A stretch of 64,000 bases of DNA from Allodiplogaster sudhausi (GCA_945643635.1 CALZFC010000001.1:7640001-7704000); one strand, 5' to 3'. Counted from the first letter of the stretch, positions 18,717 to 29,060 are shown. The notes: a model not told the origin generated them from the sequence alone. A program made the numbers and translations.

Positions 18717-21317
18717 TTAATCACGTCTGTAGCGCGCAGGCGGCTGCCTGTGGCGCGTCGATCTTCGGACTGGATGTCCGTCTGTCGTTGTCGGCATCTC
18801 GCGTGGGGTGCTCGACTTCTTGGTCTTCGGAGCTCGTGTTCTTGCAGTGCTCGACGAAGCATTATATTCTGGTTCGGCTTCCTCTGGCTCTTCTTCGCTT
18901 TCCTTCTCGCTCTCTTGGAGGCACTCTGGATTCTTGTTCTTCTTCTTGGGCTCGTAGGTGCGCACATTATTCTTGTGGTGAAACTCGATCCTTCCGTCTT
19001 CTCCTCGGATCGAGATTCGCGGTCCTTGGACGTCGAGCACTTCGAAGGGCCCGTGAAGTCTCGGCGCCAGCTTGTTCTTTGGCGGTTGCCGCTTCACCAG
19101 GACACGATCACCGGTCATGACCTGGCGTTTCGCCACATTGTGCTGCTGCTGATAGAGACGCTCTTGTTCTAGCTCGGCTACATTGAGCTTCTCTTTGACC
19201 AGCTTCCAGACGCTCTGCATGTTTGCCTTGAGCTTGTCTGTGTACGAGGGCTCCATGAAGAACTGGCAGTTCCAGGGATCGTTGCCATTATCTTCCGGAA
19301 TCCTTGGTGTTCTGCCGAAGAGTGCTTCGAATGGTGATGTACCGATTGAACGGTTTGGAAGCGAGTTTACTGCGAAGATGACGAGCGCGAGGTGGATGTC
19401 CCAGTCGTCCTGCGTCTCGTTCACGTGGCTCGCCAGGATTTCTTCGATCTGACGATTGAGACGCTCTACCAACCCATTGGTGGCATGGTGATACGGGGTC
19501 GATGTTGCATGGTCTATCTTCATGGTTCCGAGGAATTCTTGGAATTCGCCGGCGAGGAAGTTCGACCCCCGGTCGGTGACTATCATCTTCGGCGCTCCGT
19601 GCTTGCCGATCACTTCTTCCATGAAGGCGCGTTCGACGGAGGTAGCGCGCTGGTCCTTGAGTGGGACGGCGATGGCGAACCTGGTCAGCGCGTCACGCAT
19701 GGAGAGGATGTATCGGTTGCCGTCGATTGTCTGGGGCAGGGGACCCAGAATGTCGACGTGGAGACGCTCGAAGGGGAGACTGGGCTCCGGGAAGGTGCCA
19801 AGAGGCTCCTTCGTCTCTTCGTGGGAGAACGTCTTTCTCTTCCTGCACTTCAGGCAGAGAGTGACTGCTTCTTCCACGTCCTTCTTCATTTCCGGCCAGT
19901 TGTATCTGCGCCGGATGCACGCGAGGGTGCGGTCGATGCCAGCGTGAGATGCTAGCATCGGGGATGAGTGGAAGTGTTCGACGATTTGCTTGACAATGGT
20001 CTCGTCGCGTGGAAGCATGACGATGTGAGGACTCAGTGAGTTCTTCGGCTTGCGGCAGAGCATTCCGTCGTGGAGCTCGTACCGTGCCTTGGTCTTCGTT
20101 CTGTTTGCTGACAGTGTTTTATTCTTGAGATCCTCGACAGCTTCCCTCATCCAGCTGGTCTTGCTCTGCAGTTCCAAGATTGTGTCCTTGGCGAGCATGT
20201 TGACGGGGACGTCAATCTCGTTGGCAGAGAGTGGCAGAGTTCTCTTGGTTGTCGTCTTGATGGTCTTCGGCTCCTTGGTTTCGTCCGGGGTGTACCGCGA
20301 TAGTGCGTCTGCGATGTTATTCTCCCTCCCCGGCCGATATTTGATGGTCATATTATATTCCATCAGACACATCTGGTATCGCGCCAGGCGACCTTCGAGA
20401 TCCTTCCTCTTGTGAAGGGCTTCGAGAGGCCTATGATCGACGATTGCTTGGCAGGGCACTCCAAGAATGTACGTTCTAAATTTCTTGGTTGCGAAGACGA
20501 GCGCGAGAGCTTCTGCCTCGATGGGAGGGTAGTTTCTCTCGGCTCCGATTAGCTTCCTGCTGGCGTACGCGATTGGCCTTGGCGGATCTGTGTCCCTGGC
20601 GCTCTGAAGTAGAGCTGCTCCGATGGCAATAGACGAAGCGTCGCTCTCGATGATGAACGGGCGACCAGGAAGTGGAGCTGCCATCACGGGTGATGTTGAG
20701 ATGGAGTTCTTGAGTTGCTTGAATGAGCGTTCGTGTTCCTCGGTCCAACAGAAGTTTTCATCCTTCTTAGTCAGCTCGTGAAGTGGGGCGGCGATCTGTG
20801 CGAAGTTCTTGATGAATCGGCGCAGGTAGCTGCACATGCCGATGAATGAGCGGATGGCAGTGATGGTAGTGGGCCTGGGGAAGTCGTTGATGGCCTGCAC
20901 TTTCTGCTTGTCCGTCTTGATCGCGCCATTGGAGATGGTGATTCCCAAGAAGGTGACTTCTTGCTTGGCGAATTCGCACTTTGAGAGCTTGGCCTTGAAA
21001 CCGAAGTTGTGAAGTGCTTGCAGGAGTTCTGCCAGATCTTGGAAATGCTGTTCCATGCTGTCGCTTACGACAAGCAGGTCGTCGAGGTAGACAAACAGTC
21101 GAGCCTTCACTCGCTGTTTGATGTGCTGGACTGCTCGTTGGAAGGACGATGGTGCTCCGCAGAGACCCATGGGCATTCGTCTGAATTGATAAATGCCAGA
21201 GTCCGTCGCGTAGGCGGTGAGATGTCTGTCCTTTTTTTCTGAGAGGGAGTTGGAAGAATCCAGCTTGGAGATCCATCTTGGTGAAGTAGACTGCGTTGGC
21301 AGCCAGGACGACGACAT
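18717..21317 (-). CDS. pol: Pol: reverse transcriptase, RNase H, integrase
   Basis: Meaningful coding starts at about 21232, where similarity passes from the upstream frame. Reverse transcriptase shows FRRMPMGLCGAPSSF and the active-site FVYLDDLLVV, followed by the thumb and an RNase H region (IIESDASSIAIGAALL). Integrase has the His-His-Cys-Cys zinc site (HFHSSPMLASHAG to CLKCRKRK) and the catalytic Asp-Asp-Glu set in HVDILGPL, VTDRGSNF and GLVERLNR. The C-terminus is Lys/Arg-rich. The order RT-RNaseH-IN marks a Ty3/Gypsy-type element. The enzymes copy the RNA and insert the DNA. All active-site residues I can check are present. The frame differs by one base from Gag-Env-PR. Confidence 0.92.
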   Translation of the reverse strand: MSSSWLPTQSTSPRWISKLDSSNSLSEKKDRHLTAYATDSGIYQFRRMPMGLCGAPSSFQRAVQHIKQRVKARLFVYLDDLLVVSDSMEQHFQDLAELLQALHNFGFKAKLSKCEFAKQEVTFLGITISNGAIKTDKQKVQAINDFPRPTTITAIRSFIGMCSYLRRFIKNFAQIAAPLHELTKKDENFCWTEEHERSFKQLKNSISTSPVMAAPLPGRPFIIESDASSIAIGAALLQSARDTDPPRPIAYASRKLIGAERNYPPIEAEALALVFATKKFRTYILGVPCQAIVDHRPLEALHKRKDLEGRLARYQMCLMEYNMTIKYRPGRENNIADALSRYTPDETKEPKTIKTTTKRTLPLSANEIDVPVNMLAKDTILELQSKTSWMREAVEDLKNKTLSANRTKTKARYELHDGMLCRKPKNSLSPHIVMLPRDETIVKQIVEHFHSSPMLASHAGIDRTLACIRRRYNWPEMKKDVEEAVTLCLKCRKRKTFSHEETKEPLGTFPEPSLPFERLHVDILGPLPQTIDGNRYILSMRDALTRFAIAVPLKDQRATSVERAFMEEVIGKHGAPKMIVTDRGSNFLAGEFQEFLGTMKIDHATSTPYHHATNGLVERLNRQIEEILASHVNETQDDWDIHLALVIFAVNSLPNRSIGTSPFEALFGRTPRIPEDNGNDPWNCQFFMEPSYTDKLKANMQSVWKLVKEKLNVAELEQERLYQQQHNVAKRQVMTGDRVLVKRQPPKNKLAPRLHGPFEVLDVQGPRISIRGEDGRIEFHHKNNVRTYEPKKKNKNPECLQESEKESEEEPEEAEPEYNASSSTARTRAPKTKKSSTPREMPTTTDGHPVRRSTRHRQPPARYRRD

Positions 21318-24300
21318 CTTGGATGTTTGGAATGAGATAGAATTCCTTCACTGTTGCTGAGTTCAGCATTCTGTAGTCGACAGTGAATCTCCAAGTGCTA
21401 TCTTTCTTCTTGACGAGAACGACTGGGCTCACGAATGCCGAGTCGCTTGGCTCGATGACTCCTTCGTTGAGCAGATCTCTTACTTGCTTCTCGATTTCTT
21501 CCTTCTTCGACAGTGGGATGCGCTGAGTGCGTGGTCGGAGCGGTGATTTGCTTTTGTCAAGCTCGATCTTGTGGTCGATCGGACCGTTGAAGCAACCCAG
21601 CTTGTTGTCCCAGCTGTAGAAGGAATTCCGATGTTCCAGGATGATGTCGTGGAGTCTCTTGGCATGTTCACTTGGCAGAGTTGCAGTTGCCTTCTCGACT
21701 TGTCGCAGAAATTCTTCTTTCTCGGGAAAGCTTGGTAGGTCAGACTCCCAGTCAGCTTCTGGGCTCGCTTCGTCGTTTCTTTGGCCTTCCTGGGCGATAG
21801 CAAAGATGTCTCCGACTGGAGTTTCTTCGTGGACGACCATTGGCACTGCATTGTGGTTGTGCACAGTGACGAAGGTTGTTGTCTGACCGGGAAGTGGATT
21901 GAAGATAAAGTTCTCAAAGCTCCACTCCGTCCGTTGGAATGGTGAGATCAAGAATTTCTGGTTGTCGTTGTGGTTGTCGAGAGTCATTGCAATCTCCACC
22001 TTGCCTTTGCTGTTCGCTTGGATGTGCGATCTCGAGGTGGTCTTGACTTGTCCGATGTGGATCTTCTCTTCGTTGTAGCCATCACGCTTTACCAGTGGGA
22101 TGATGACGCCTCCAAGGTGAAGTTCGTGTTTGTCTGGACGAAGGAGAGCTGGTCTTTCGCGTTCATCAAGGGCTCGCATCGTGTCCAGTCCGATCAGGGC
22201 TGCGGCTGGGCAGTCCTTGTCAGCGGCCACTTGGAATGTTTGCTTGAGATGTTCGTTGCCAATTCGGAGGTTCAGGTCGACTTCGGCTATGAAGTGAATC
22301 GGGGTGCCGTTTGCGGCGAAAGCCCTAGTGCTCGTTGGTCGAAATGAGCCTCCTTTGTCGATCTTTTTGGCGAACGACAATCTGATGATGGAGATAGCGG
22401 CACCAGAGTCCCACAACGCCGTGACTCTGCGATCTTCGATTGAGATGGGAACATACGGAAGGTTGGCCGAACCTTCGTTGATGTTCGCGATAAAGCGGAA
22501 GATTTGCGCATTTTCCGGCAGAGATTGGTATCTGATGTTGTTGTGGAGACGTGCGCTATCTACTGGTGGCGCTGATGGAGCTGTCTTCTTGGTGGTGGCG
22601 GGTTCTGACGTGGTACTGTTGGCTACCGTTGTGCTGTTGATGTTCATCAGAGGAAGTCCGGTTACTGCTGTGGTCATGGAACGGAAGATGTAAAATTTGG
22701 CTAGAAATCCGATGATGACGACGAGAATCACTACGCCTAGTGCTATTCCAACGATGACGACGACCTTCGTTGTGAAGAAGGATGTGATGCCTGAGATGCC
22801 GTCTCGGACTGCAGCAGATGAATTCTCCAGGCCTTCCTTGATGAGTTCAGCGTTAGACTTGGCGGCTGGTGGCCCTCTGCTTGCGTCACGCCCGACGATG
22901 TTGAGGAATCGGATTTGCTGGCGTCTTATTGCAGAGAGGCTTGCGCCGTAGCTGACTGCTAGCATCAAAGGGAAACTGCTAGTCTTCACGTTCTGGTAAA
23001 AGTCTCCGGCGACCATGTCGAGATGTCGTACTTCTGGTGGGTCAGGAAGACCAGGGCCGGGCAAGGATGTGACATTCCTTCTGCCGAATGTGTCAACGAA
23101 TGTTCCGTTTTCATTCAGCCACACCTCTTCCACAGTGTTCCGGCAGTCGATTACAGTATGGACTGTCGTCAGATCTTGAGTACCAGGAACAATGAAGAGG
23201 GTGTCGTTCTTGTTCGTGATGACGGGAACTTGTCCGTAGCACACGCCCTTGATCTCCTTGCTACGGATGATTTCTTTTATCTGCACAGAGTCGCACTTGG
23301 TGATCTTGATGATGTTGTGTCCGACGAATTGAGCGGCAACGTCTTCTCGTCCGAGGATGGTTCTGATGCCGACGGTGGCGTCAATGCGAGTGAGAGCGTT
23401 CCAGATTGAGATTTGTCGGTTCTGAATCTCACAGATCGTCTGAAATGCCGTGTTGAAGAGCTGTTTTGATTCTTCACGGATTATCTCGCTCGCATAGTTG
23501 ATCTTCTGGTTGATGTTCATGTCCGTTAGCCTTCTTCTCATGTTTTCTTCACCATCGTAGAAAGCTTTCATCAGTTGAATGTGGCTTTCTGTGCCAATGC
23601 TACCTTCTTCGGCTCCTCGGGAAGTTCGAGTACGATTCAGTTGCGCGATGGGCCTCGGCCTTGCTCTTTCGTCGGAAAATGGAGGTGGAGTAGTCGTCGA
23701 TGTGGTGGGTCTTCGGTATGCCAGATCTTCGAGTTCTCTGTCAGATGGTCTTGCCGTAGTCGTTGGAGAAAATGTGTGCTCAGAGAATCGTGTTCTTGCG
23801 ATTTCTTGCGACATGTTGTAGATCTGAGAGAAGTGGGGAAAGGTGAGGACGGCGCCTCCAGTTGTCAGATGTGGAGGGGTGGTGAAGCAAGGATAGAGAT
23901 GGTCAGCAAGCTTCTCGTTAGAGAACGTGAATGCGCTTTGAGTGCTTTCCATTACTACCTGCTTATCACTGACAAGTGCGTTAGCAGTCATTGCCTTCAT
24001 GAAGGAACAACGACTATGCGCAGGCTCTTGTCTCTCCCCGATCATCGTGCTCTTGTCGTTCGTGCATGAGAGCTCGTCCACACGACATCCGTTCTTGTTG
24101 GTCATCAGAGAACTGATTATGGTTTCGTCTTCGCCGATGGTTCCACCGACTCCTTTCTCCAGGATGAATTGCTCTTGCGTTTCGCAGGCGATACCAGGAG
24201 CGATGTGGCGAGATGGATAGTTGTCCACCCATTCCGTGAGCCAGATGTTCGGAGCAGTGCTGTTGGAGAGCAAAGGCTTGTTATTCCATTGCTTGTTCTC

Positions 24301-25611
24301 AGCTGCTTTCCGACAATCTTCAGCTGTGGGTGGTTGGTGGTGGCTCGTTGCTTGTGTTGATGACCAGTCAGTTGCAATCCACAGAAAGTAGTTGGCGCAC
24401 TGCACGTATTTCTCAATAGTGCAAAGATACGCGGTGAATTCTCGGTAGGTTTCGTTTCGGACGAAGACGTTGGTGAGGATGGGAACTACTGCACTCGGAT
24501 TGTTCGGCGTGCAGTCTCTGATTGCGGGAGGGGTGATGAGGACACCGCCTGCATCGGGACGACAGATCTGCAGTCCGGACGCGGCTTGGATAACTGTGAC
24601 GACGATGGCCATGAAGAAATAGGCTGCAGCGCGTCCGCCGCCTGCTCTTCCTCTGTAGCCACCTCTGTCTCCTCTGGTGCCTCGGCCTCCTCTGGTTCCC
24701 CTTCCTCTGCGATTTCCTCTGTCTGCGTTGAAGTTGTTGCCGTAGTTGTGGTTGTAGCCGTTGTAGCCGAATCCATTGTTGCTGTAGTTGTCGTTGCCGT
24801 AGTTGGTGTTGCCGTAGCCGTTGCGAGAGTAGTTACCACGGAATGGGCTCCTCGGGCGACCTCGGAATCCGCGGGGTGAGGTGCTTCGATGACGAGAGGA
24901 GCTTCTGAAGTTTCTGTCTCGGCTCTGGCTTCGGCGGCGATCGTCGCGTTGGACGTGGATGTTGGACACTGCCTGGGTGAGGCGTTCAATAGAGTCCAGC
25001 ATCTGGGGCTCTCCAGTGTCGGCAAAGTTGACCGACTTCACTTCACGTCGACGATTCGCCTTGGCAAGAATGGCTTCGAGGTGCTTTGCCTTGTTGACGG
25101 CGTTCTTGTATGTTCCAGGCATTGTCTTCTCGACTTCGAGCTGGAGAGGGTCTTTGAGACCAGCCAGGAACAGTTTGAGCATCCGATCTTCTCGCTTCGC
25201 CTTGTCTGGGATGGCTCTGCGAGCGAGAGCTTCGAGCCGGTTGGCGAAACAGGCGACAGATTCGTGTGTCTGTCGGTATGCCTCGAGTTCGGCTTCGATC
25301 ACCAGAAGGTCTGCTGCGCTTCCTCCGAGCTCGGCCTTCAGAGCCATGACGAATTCTTCCCAGTTGTTATCGCTTGTTCGCAACTCATCCGAGATGTTCT
25401 GCGCCTTGGCTCGCTCTTCTCCTCTCAAGGCTGAGAGCGCCACGAACTTGGCGATGGCGATGGAAGGCAACAGGGCTTGAAGGTGGTCCGCGAGTCGAAA
25501 GTTGAAGTCTCCGAATGTCTCCTTCAGCGGGTTGTACGGCTCCAGCTGTAGCGCTCGTTGAAGTCGTTGCTCTTCCAACATGGATTGCTGGATACCAATG
25601 AACTGCTCCAT
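20767..25611 (-). CDS. Gag, envelope-like glycoprotein, protease and start of RT in one frame
   Basis: The open frame has 1614 codons. Residues 1-~200 form a retrotransposon Gag capsid-like region (NRLEALARRA, LFLAGLKDPLQ). ~215-330 are Arg/Ser then Asn/Tyr/Gly-rich with RGRGTRGG repeats, acting as an RNA-binding tail without a zinc knuckle. ~331-350 are hydrophobic and signal-peptide-like (YFFMAIVVTVIQAASG). ~350-945 form a cysteine-rich ectodomain with several N-glycosylation sites. ~947-974 form a strong membrane anchor (VVVIVGIALGVVILVVIIGF). The aspartic protease motif ALWDSGAAISII is at ~1066. Reverse transcriptase begins at ~1350 (WRFTVDYRMLN). After ~1458, at a run of seven A in the coding strand, the frame no longer matches RT and runs on as noise to 20767. 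The glycoprotein class is not identified. Confidence 0.85.
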   Translation of the reverse strand: MEQFIGIQQSMLEEQRLQRALQLEPYNPLKETFGDFNFRLADHLQALLPSIAIAKFVALSALRGEERAKAQNISDELRTSDNNWEEFVMALKAELGGSAADLLVIEAELEAYRQTHESVACFANRLEALARRAIPDKAKREDRMLKLFLAGLKDPLQLEVEKTMPGTYKNAVNKAKHLEAILAKANRRREVKSVNFADTGEPQMLDSIERLTQAVSNIHVQRDDRRRSQSRDRNFRSSSRHRSTSPRGFRGRPRSPFRGNYSRNGYGNTNYGNDNYSNNGFGYNGYNHNYGNNFNADRGNRRGRGTRGGRGTRGDRGGYRGRAGGGRAAAYFFMAIVVTVIQAASGLQICRPDAGGVLITPPAIRDCTPNNPSAVVPILTNVFVRNETYREFTAYLCTIEKYVQCANYFLWIATDWSSTQATSHHQPPTAEDCRKAAENKQWNNKPLLSNSTAPNIWLTEWVDNYPSRHIAPGIACETQEQFILEKGVGGTIGEDETIISSLMTNKNGCRVDELSCTNDKSTMIGERQEPAHSRCSFMKAMTANALVSDKQVVMESTQSAFTFSNEKLADHLYPCFTTPPHLTTGGAVLTFPHFSQIYNMSQEIARTRFSEHTFSPTTTARPSDRELEDLAYRRPTTSTTTPPPFSDERARPRPIAQLNRTRTSRGAEEGSIGTESHIQLMKAFYDGEENMRRRLTDMNINQKINYASEIIREESKQLFNTAFQTICEIQNRQISIWNALTRIDATVGIRTILGREDVAAQFVGHNIIKITKCDSVQIKEIIRSKEIKGVCYGQVPVITNKNDTLFIVPGTQDLTTVHTVIDCRNTVEEVWLNENGTFVDTFGRRNVTSLPGPGLPDPPEVRHLDMVAGDFYQNVKTSSFPLMLAVSYGASLSAIRRQQIRFLNIVGRDASRGPPAAKSNAELIKEGLENSSAAVRDGISGITSFFTTKVVVIVGIALGVVILVVIIGFLAKFYIFRSMTTAVTGLPLMNINSTTVANSTTSEPATTKKTAPSAPPVDSARLHNNIRYQSLPENAQIFRFIANINEGSANLPYVPISIEDRRVTALWDSGAAISIIRLSFAKKIDKGGSFRPTSTRAFAANGTPIHFIAEVDLNLRIGNEHLKQTFQVAADKDCPAAALIGLDTMRALDERERPALLRPDKHELHLGGVIIPLVKRDGYNEEKIHIGQVKTTSRSHIQANSKGKVEIAMTLDNHNDNQKFLISPFQRTEWSFENFIFNPLPGQTTTFVTVHNHNAVPMVVHEETPVGDIFAIAQEGQRNDEASPEADWESDLPSFPEKEEFLRQVEKATATLPSEHAKRLHDIILEHRNSFYSWDNKLGCFNGPIDHKIELDKSKSPLRPRTQRIPLSKKEEIEKQVRDLLNEGVIEPSDSAFVSPVVLVKKKDSTWRFTVDYRMLNSATVKEFYLIPNIQDVVVLAANAVYFTKMDLQAGFFQLPLRKKGQTSHRLRDGLWHLSIQTNAHGSLRSTIVLPTSSPAHQTASEGSTVCLPRRPACRKRQHGTAFPRSGRTPASTSQLRFQGQALKVRIRQARSHLLGNHHLQWRDQDGQAESAGHQRLPQAHYHHCHPLIHRHVQLPAPIHQELRTDRRPTSRAD

Positions 25612-27594
25612 GTTGGCCGATGAGGAGGGTCGGCGATGAAGCCGGCCTTCTCTTGACGAGATCTTCAGAGGCGATGTGAACGACCGAAGGGACGCGGGTG
25701 AGGCAGACTAACAATATTGACAATTATGTGAATGAGTGAGATGGAATGAATAATAAAAATTAAAACAGTTTTCTGGCAGTTTTTTTGCTAGAAATATCCT
25801 GAAAATATTGGATTGTTCTCCGTGTATAAAAAGACAGGGAGGTTGGAAAAAGGAAAACAAGAAACAAACTTTTGAATGTTAAATGATACTAAGGAAATTT
25901 GTAAAAGTATTCTGTGTGTATTATATGAAAAGAAAAAGGAAAACAAGAAACAAACTTTTAAATGTTAAATGAAATTAAGGAAAGTTGGAAAAGTATTCCG
26001 TGTGTAATATATGAAACAATGAAAAATTAAAAAAATTTAAAAATAAACTGAAAGGGAAAATTTGATTCAAAAAAATATAAGACGAAAACTGGCAAGAATT
26101 TTTCCCCCGACTATATAATTTAATATAATAAGCACGGATTAAAATGCTATTTAATGAAAATTAGAATATTATTTGTTACCGGATTTGTAGAGTTGCGGTG
26201 CCAGGTTGGGTGCAATGAAGAACAGGAAGCTGCGTGCGGGTGGTTGCTGCGCTTGCTCGAGGTCAGAATGACCGGGTGGGGCAGAGAGTGGTTGGGGCCT
26301 AATTAATGAGAGATATGGAGAGAGAAAGAAAGAAAGGACGATCTAGCTAGGTGGAGATTGTTGACGATTTTCCCTGCCAGCTGAACTGGCTGGTATGCAA
26401 ATGTTGTGTGCGCCGTCTAATCTGACAGGCGCACTGAGCCTAATATCATCAATCTTGACCCAGTTGGAGGCAGCGGGCAGCAGCGAGAGTAAATGAGACG
26501 AGAAAGATATAAGATACATATGAGATAGAGTAAGTTAGACAGAGAAAGAGAGAAAATGTGGCTCTCTGTTGTTTACTCTGTGTGCCTCTAATGCCTGGTG
26601 GCTGATAGTCAAATGAGAGATTCGATCGGCTGCGACCGGGTACTCTCGGCCATAGGCAATTAATCAAGGCCAGCGGCGTAGAGATAGAGAGAGAGTGTGT
26701 ACGCCTGCATCAGAGAAAGAAACAACGAGAGATAATAGAGAGAGATGTTGAGAAATATACATACAGATATATAGAGATATACATACATATAGCAATTTGT
26801 ACGACATATATATAAATAAGAGAGGATGAGAGAGGGATAGGATACCAGCACTGTAAACAAAACAAGAAAAAACAAATACCCGAAACAGTGCTGGTTGCAC
26901 TTCTACAAAACGGCTTAGGCGGAACGAGCATACACATTTCTCTAAAGGTACTCCAGCCAGCGTGGAATGAACGTCACACTTTTACCTCTATTTTAGCTAT
27001 CCTTCTAATCGTATCCATCAAAGCTATTGGTAGAGAGATTGTCCGCTATCACCAAAATAAAACCCAGTTGCTAACTCCGTTTGCCTATCCTAGTTTGGAC
27101 TATAGAGAGACTTACATATGAATTCGAGGGCGGTAAGCGCCATCCCAGGCTACCGCCTTGCCTAGCCACTGTAGGAGGAGAGGAACTACAGTGGATACAG
27201 CTACCTTGGGGGCCCTCGTCTGCTCTATGGGGATTCTAGGATGGAGGTGCCCAGCCTTGCAGCTCCCCGTGCTGCAAGTTACTATCCACTTGGGTCACTC
27301 TCAATAGGTGGGACGTGCTACCACCGGCAAATAACGCTTACCTTATAACCAAATAAACGGAGTCATTCCAAAACACGAAACATGCTACTGGGGGGTGACT
27401 AGTTAACTCAGACAATCTAACCTAGAACCTAGGAGTGTGAGTTCACCGGCTAGAGGCTCAAGAGTTCACTAGATTATGTTAGTCCTTGTGAACAAGTATA
27501 GTTTAAATATTAAAAATTTTGAATGAAATAATTTTTGGTAAAAAAAATTAATTTACTTGTTCACTGGGCTTCCCTCTTGCCCCTGCGGCAAGAG
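25612..27594 (-). other. Long 5' leader of the LTR element with stem-loops
   Basis: About 2 kb lie between the primer site and the first Gag codon, with short frames only. Near the 5' LTR are three perfect hairpins: GGCGGTA/TACCGCC (27129-27135/27151-27157), CCACTGTAG/CTACAGTGG (27166-27174/27186-27194) and CTTGCAG/CTGCAAG (27256-27262/27272-27278). Such clusters in retroelement leaders can serve packaging, dimerisation or translation; here that is inferred. GA-rich runs occur near 26300-26860. A + strand frame at 26888-27121 has no support. Confidence 0.6.
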
Positions 27595-27612
27595 TTCGAC
27601 CCGGGACCTCCA
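27595..27612 (-). other. Primer-binding-site candidate
   Basis: In element sense the 18 bases next to the 5' LTR begin TGGAGGTCCCGGG, with the TGG complementary to a tRNA CCA end. I cannot assign the tRNA. Confidence 0.55.
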
Positions 27613-27848
27613 TGTAAGAAGCCAGGCCGCCTAAAGCCTGACTCCTCATCTAGATATATCAATGTGTAATTACCGACCTGATAATATGCCTCCTGGCTTG
27701 CGGTCGGTGCTCGAACCAGCCGCGTTGCAGTCGTGCAGAGCCCCTCTCTGGCGCGCCCTCTCCCGAGGGGGCGGAGCGTAGAGAGGGAGAGAGTGTGTGC
27801 GGCCGTTAGGCGGCCGAGAGAGTGTATGTGGGTGCGCGGGTTTCAACA
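27613..27848 (-). repeat. LTR (5' LTR in element orientation)
   Basis: 236 bp, identical by eye to 18247-18482 and followed by the target duplication ATCG at 27849-27852. Confidence 0.95.
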
Positions 27849-28640
27849 ATCGTCATGTTTCTCTCCCTTTCTCGTTTCACTCCCACACTTCCTCTCTCTC
27901 GCTTTCTCTCACTCTCTTACTCAGTAGGTTAGTCTTTCTCTCTTTCTCGCTCTTTATCTTATTCTCTCTTTCTTTTTCTTGCTCTGCACTTCCTTTTTAT
28001 TATTAAATTGCAGCTCATAATTAAACTTTTGTTTTTTTTTCCTTTCTTTTTTTATCTATTTATTTATTTCATTTTTTATCATTTATTATACTAATTTTCA
28101 AAGGATTTTTCACCTCATTTTCTCTCTTAAAAAAACTAAAACTGGAATCTGTGCAGGATGGATGAGAATGACGATGAAGAGAGAAGAAGATCGAGGTCAG
28201 CGGAGGAGAAGAACGACGGCGAAATGTGCAGGTTAGAGCTCTACTTTTCGCTTTCGAAGAGTTCGGGCGCATTAGTGTGCATCCGTATTTCCATCGGTTT
28301 TATATTATTTTTATTTTATTTTATTTTATTTTTTAAATTCTGGGCTCTGGAACATGGGAATTTATATAAGGGTACTGTATTTTATTGTATTTTTTTATTT
28401 TTCACAGTACTTTCTCTCTTTAAGCAGTCTAAATCTGGAATCTGTTCAGAACAGTTACAACTGGAGAAGAAGACGAGAGCAGCAGCAACATGAGAGGGTT
28501 AGCACTCTTTTCGCATTCGAAGACTGCAGGGGCTATAACTTGCTTCAATATATCCATACATTATTTTATTTTGTTTTATTTTTAAATCCTGGGCTGTGAA
28601 GCATGCGTGTCATGCAAGGCAGTTCTATTCAATTTATAAC

Positions 28641-28708
28641 TTCCTAGCATAGACGGTAGTGCTGTAGACTGCAAAGCAGATGATTCGAGTTTGAATCTCA
28701 TGAGAGAC
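28641..28708 (+). repeat. tRNA-like (tRNA-Cys-like) segment
   Basis: It has an A-box-like TAGCATAGACGGTAGTGC, an anticodon-loop-like CTGCAAA (GCA) and a B-box-like GAGTTTGAATC. Three related segments follow in the same block. It is probably a tRNA-derived SINE or pseudogene rather than a working tRNA, because the acceptor stem does not pair well. Confidence 0.45.
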
Positions 28709-29060
28709 ATTCTTCTTTTTTTTCTTTTAAACTTATTTTGAAGACCTTTGCATTCCTCCCACTACTTCCTTTGACTTGACTCAACATTATCTCTCTCTCT
28801 CTCTCTTTTTCTCTCTCTCTCACTCTCTGTCTCTGTATCTCTCCTTCGCTCCTACTCTCCTTCTATTCTCTGTATCTCTCCTTCGACCCTGCTCTCTATC
28901 TCTCCACTCTACCATGCTGGTCGGTAACTTAAGTGTATTGAAAAAGTCAGGAAATAAACGAGTAAAAAGTCTTACTTTTGCTTATTTTTAATAGTCGTGT
29001 TCTATATTTGAGTTGTTTAGGAAGTATCGTCTTACAAGACGATGCTGTTTGAACTTAAAA

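Larger units (their letters stand above)
18247..27848 (-). mobile_element. Full-length Ty3/Gypsy-type LTR retroelement with envelope-like module
   Basis: The element is 9602 bp, with two apparently identical 236-bp LTRs beginning TG and ending CA and a 4-bp target duplication ATCG (18243-18246 and 27849-27852). Coding is on the minus strand: Gag, an envelope-like glycoprotein, aspartic protease and the start of reverse transcriptase in one frame, then the rest of reverse transcriptase, RNase H and integrase in a second frame. A primer-binding-site-like sequence touches the 5' LTR and a polypurine tract touches the 3' LTR. Identical LTRs imply a recent insertion. Confidence 0.93.

Noticed and set aside
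18578..25480. Many + strand frames of 60-190 codons
   Set aside because: They are antisense shadows of the GC-rich Gag-Env-Pol coding strand.
26888..27121. Possible accessory gene on the + strand in the retroelement leader
   Set aside because: A 77-codon frame antisense to the element with no motif and overlapping the hairpin-rich leader end.
28641..28708. Functional tRNA-Cys gene
   Set aside because: A- and B-box-like parts are present, but the acceptor stem does not pair and the segment is part of a repeated block.
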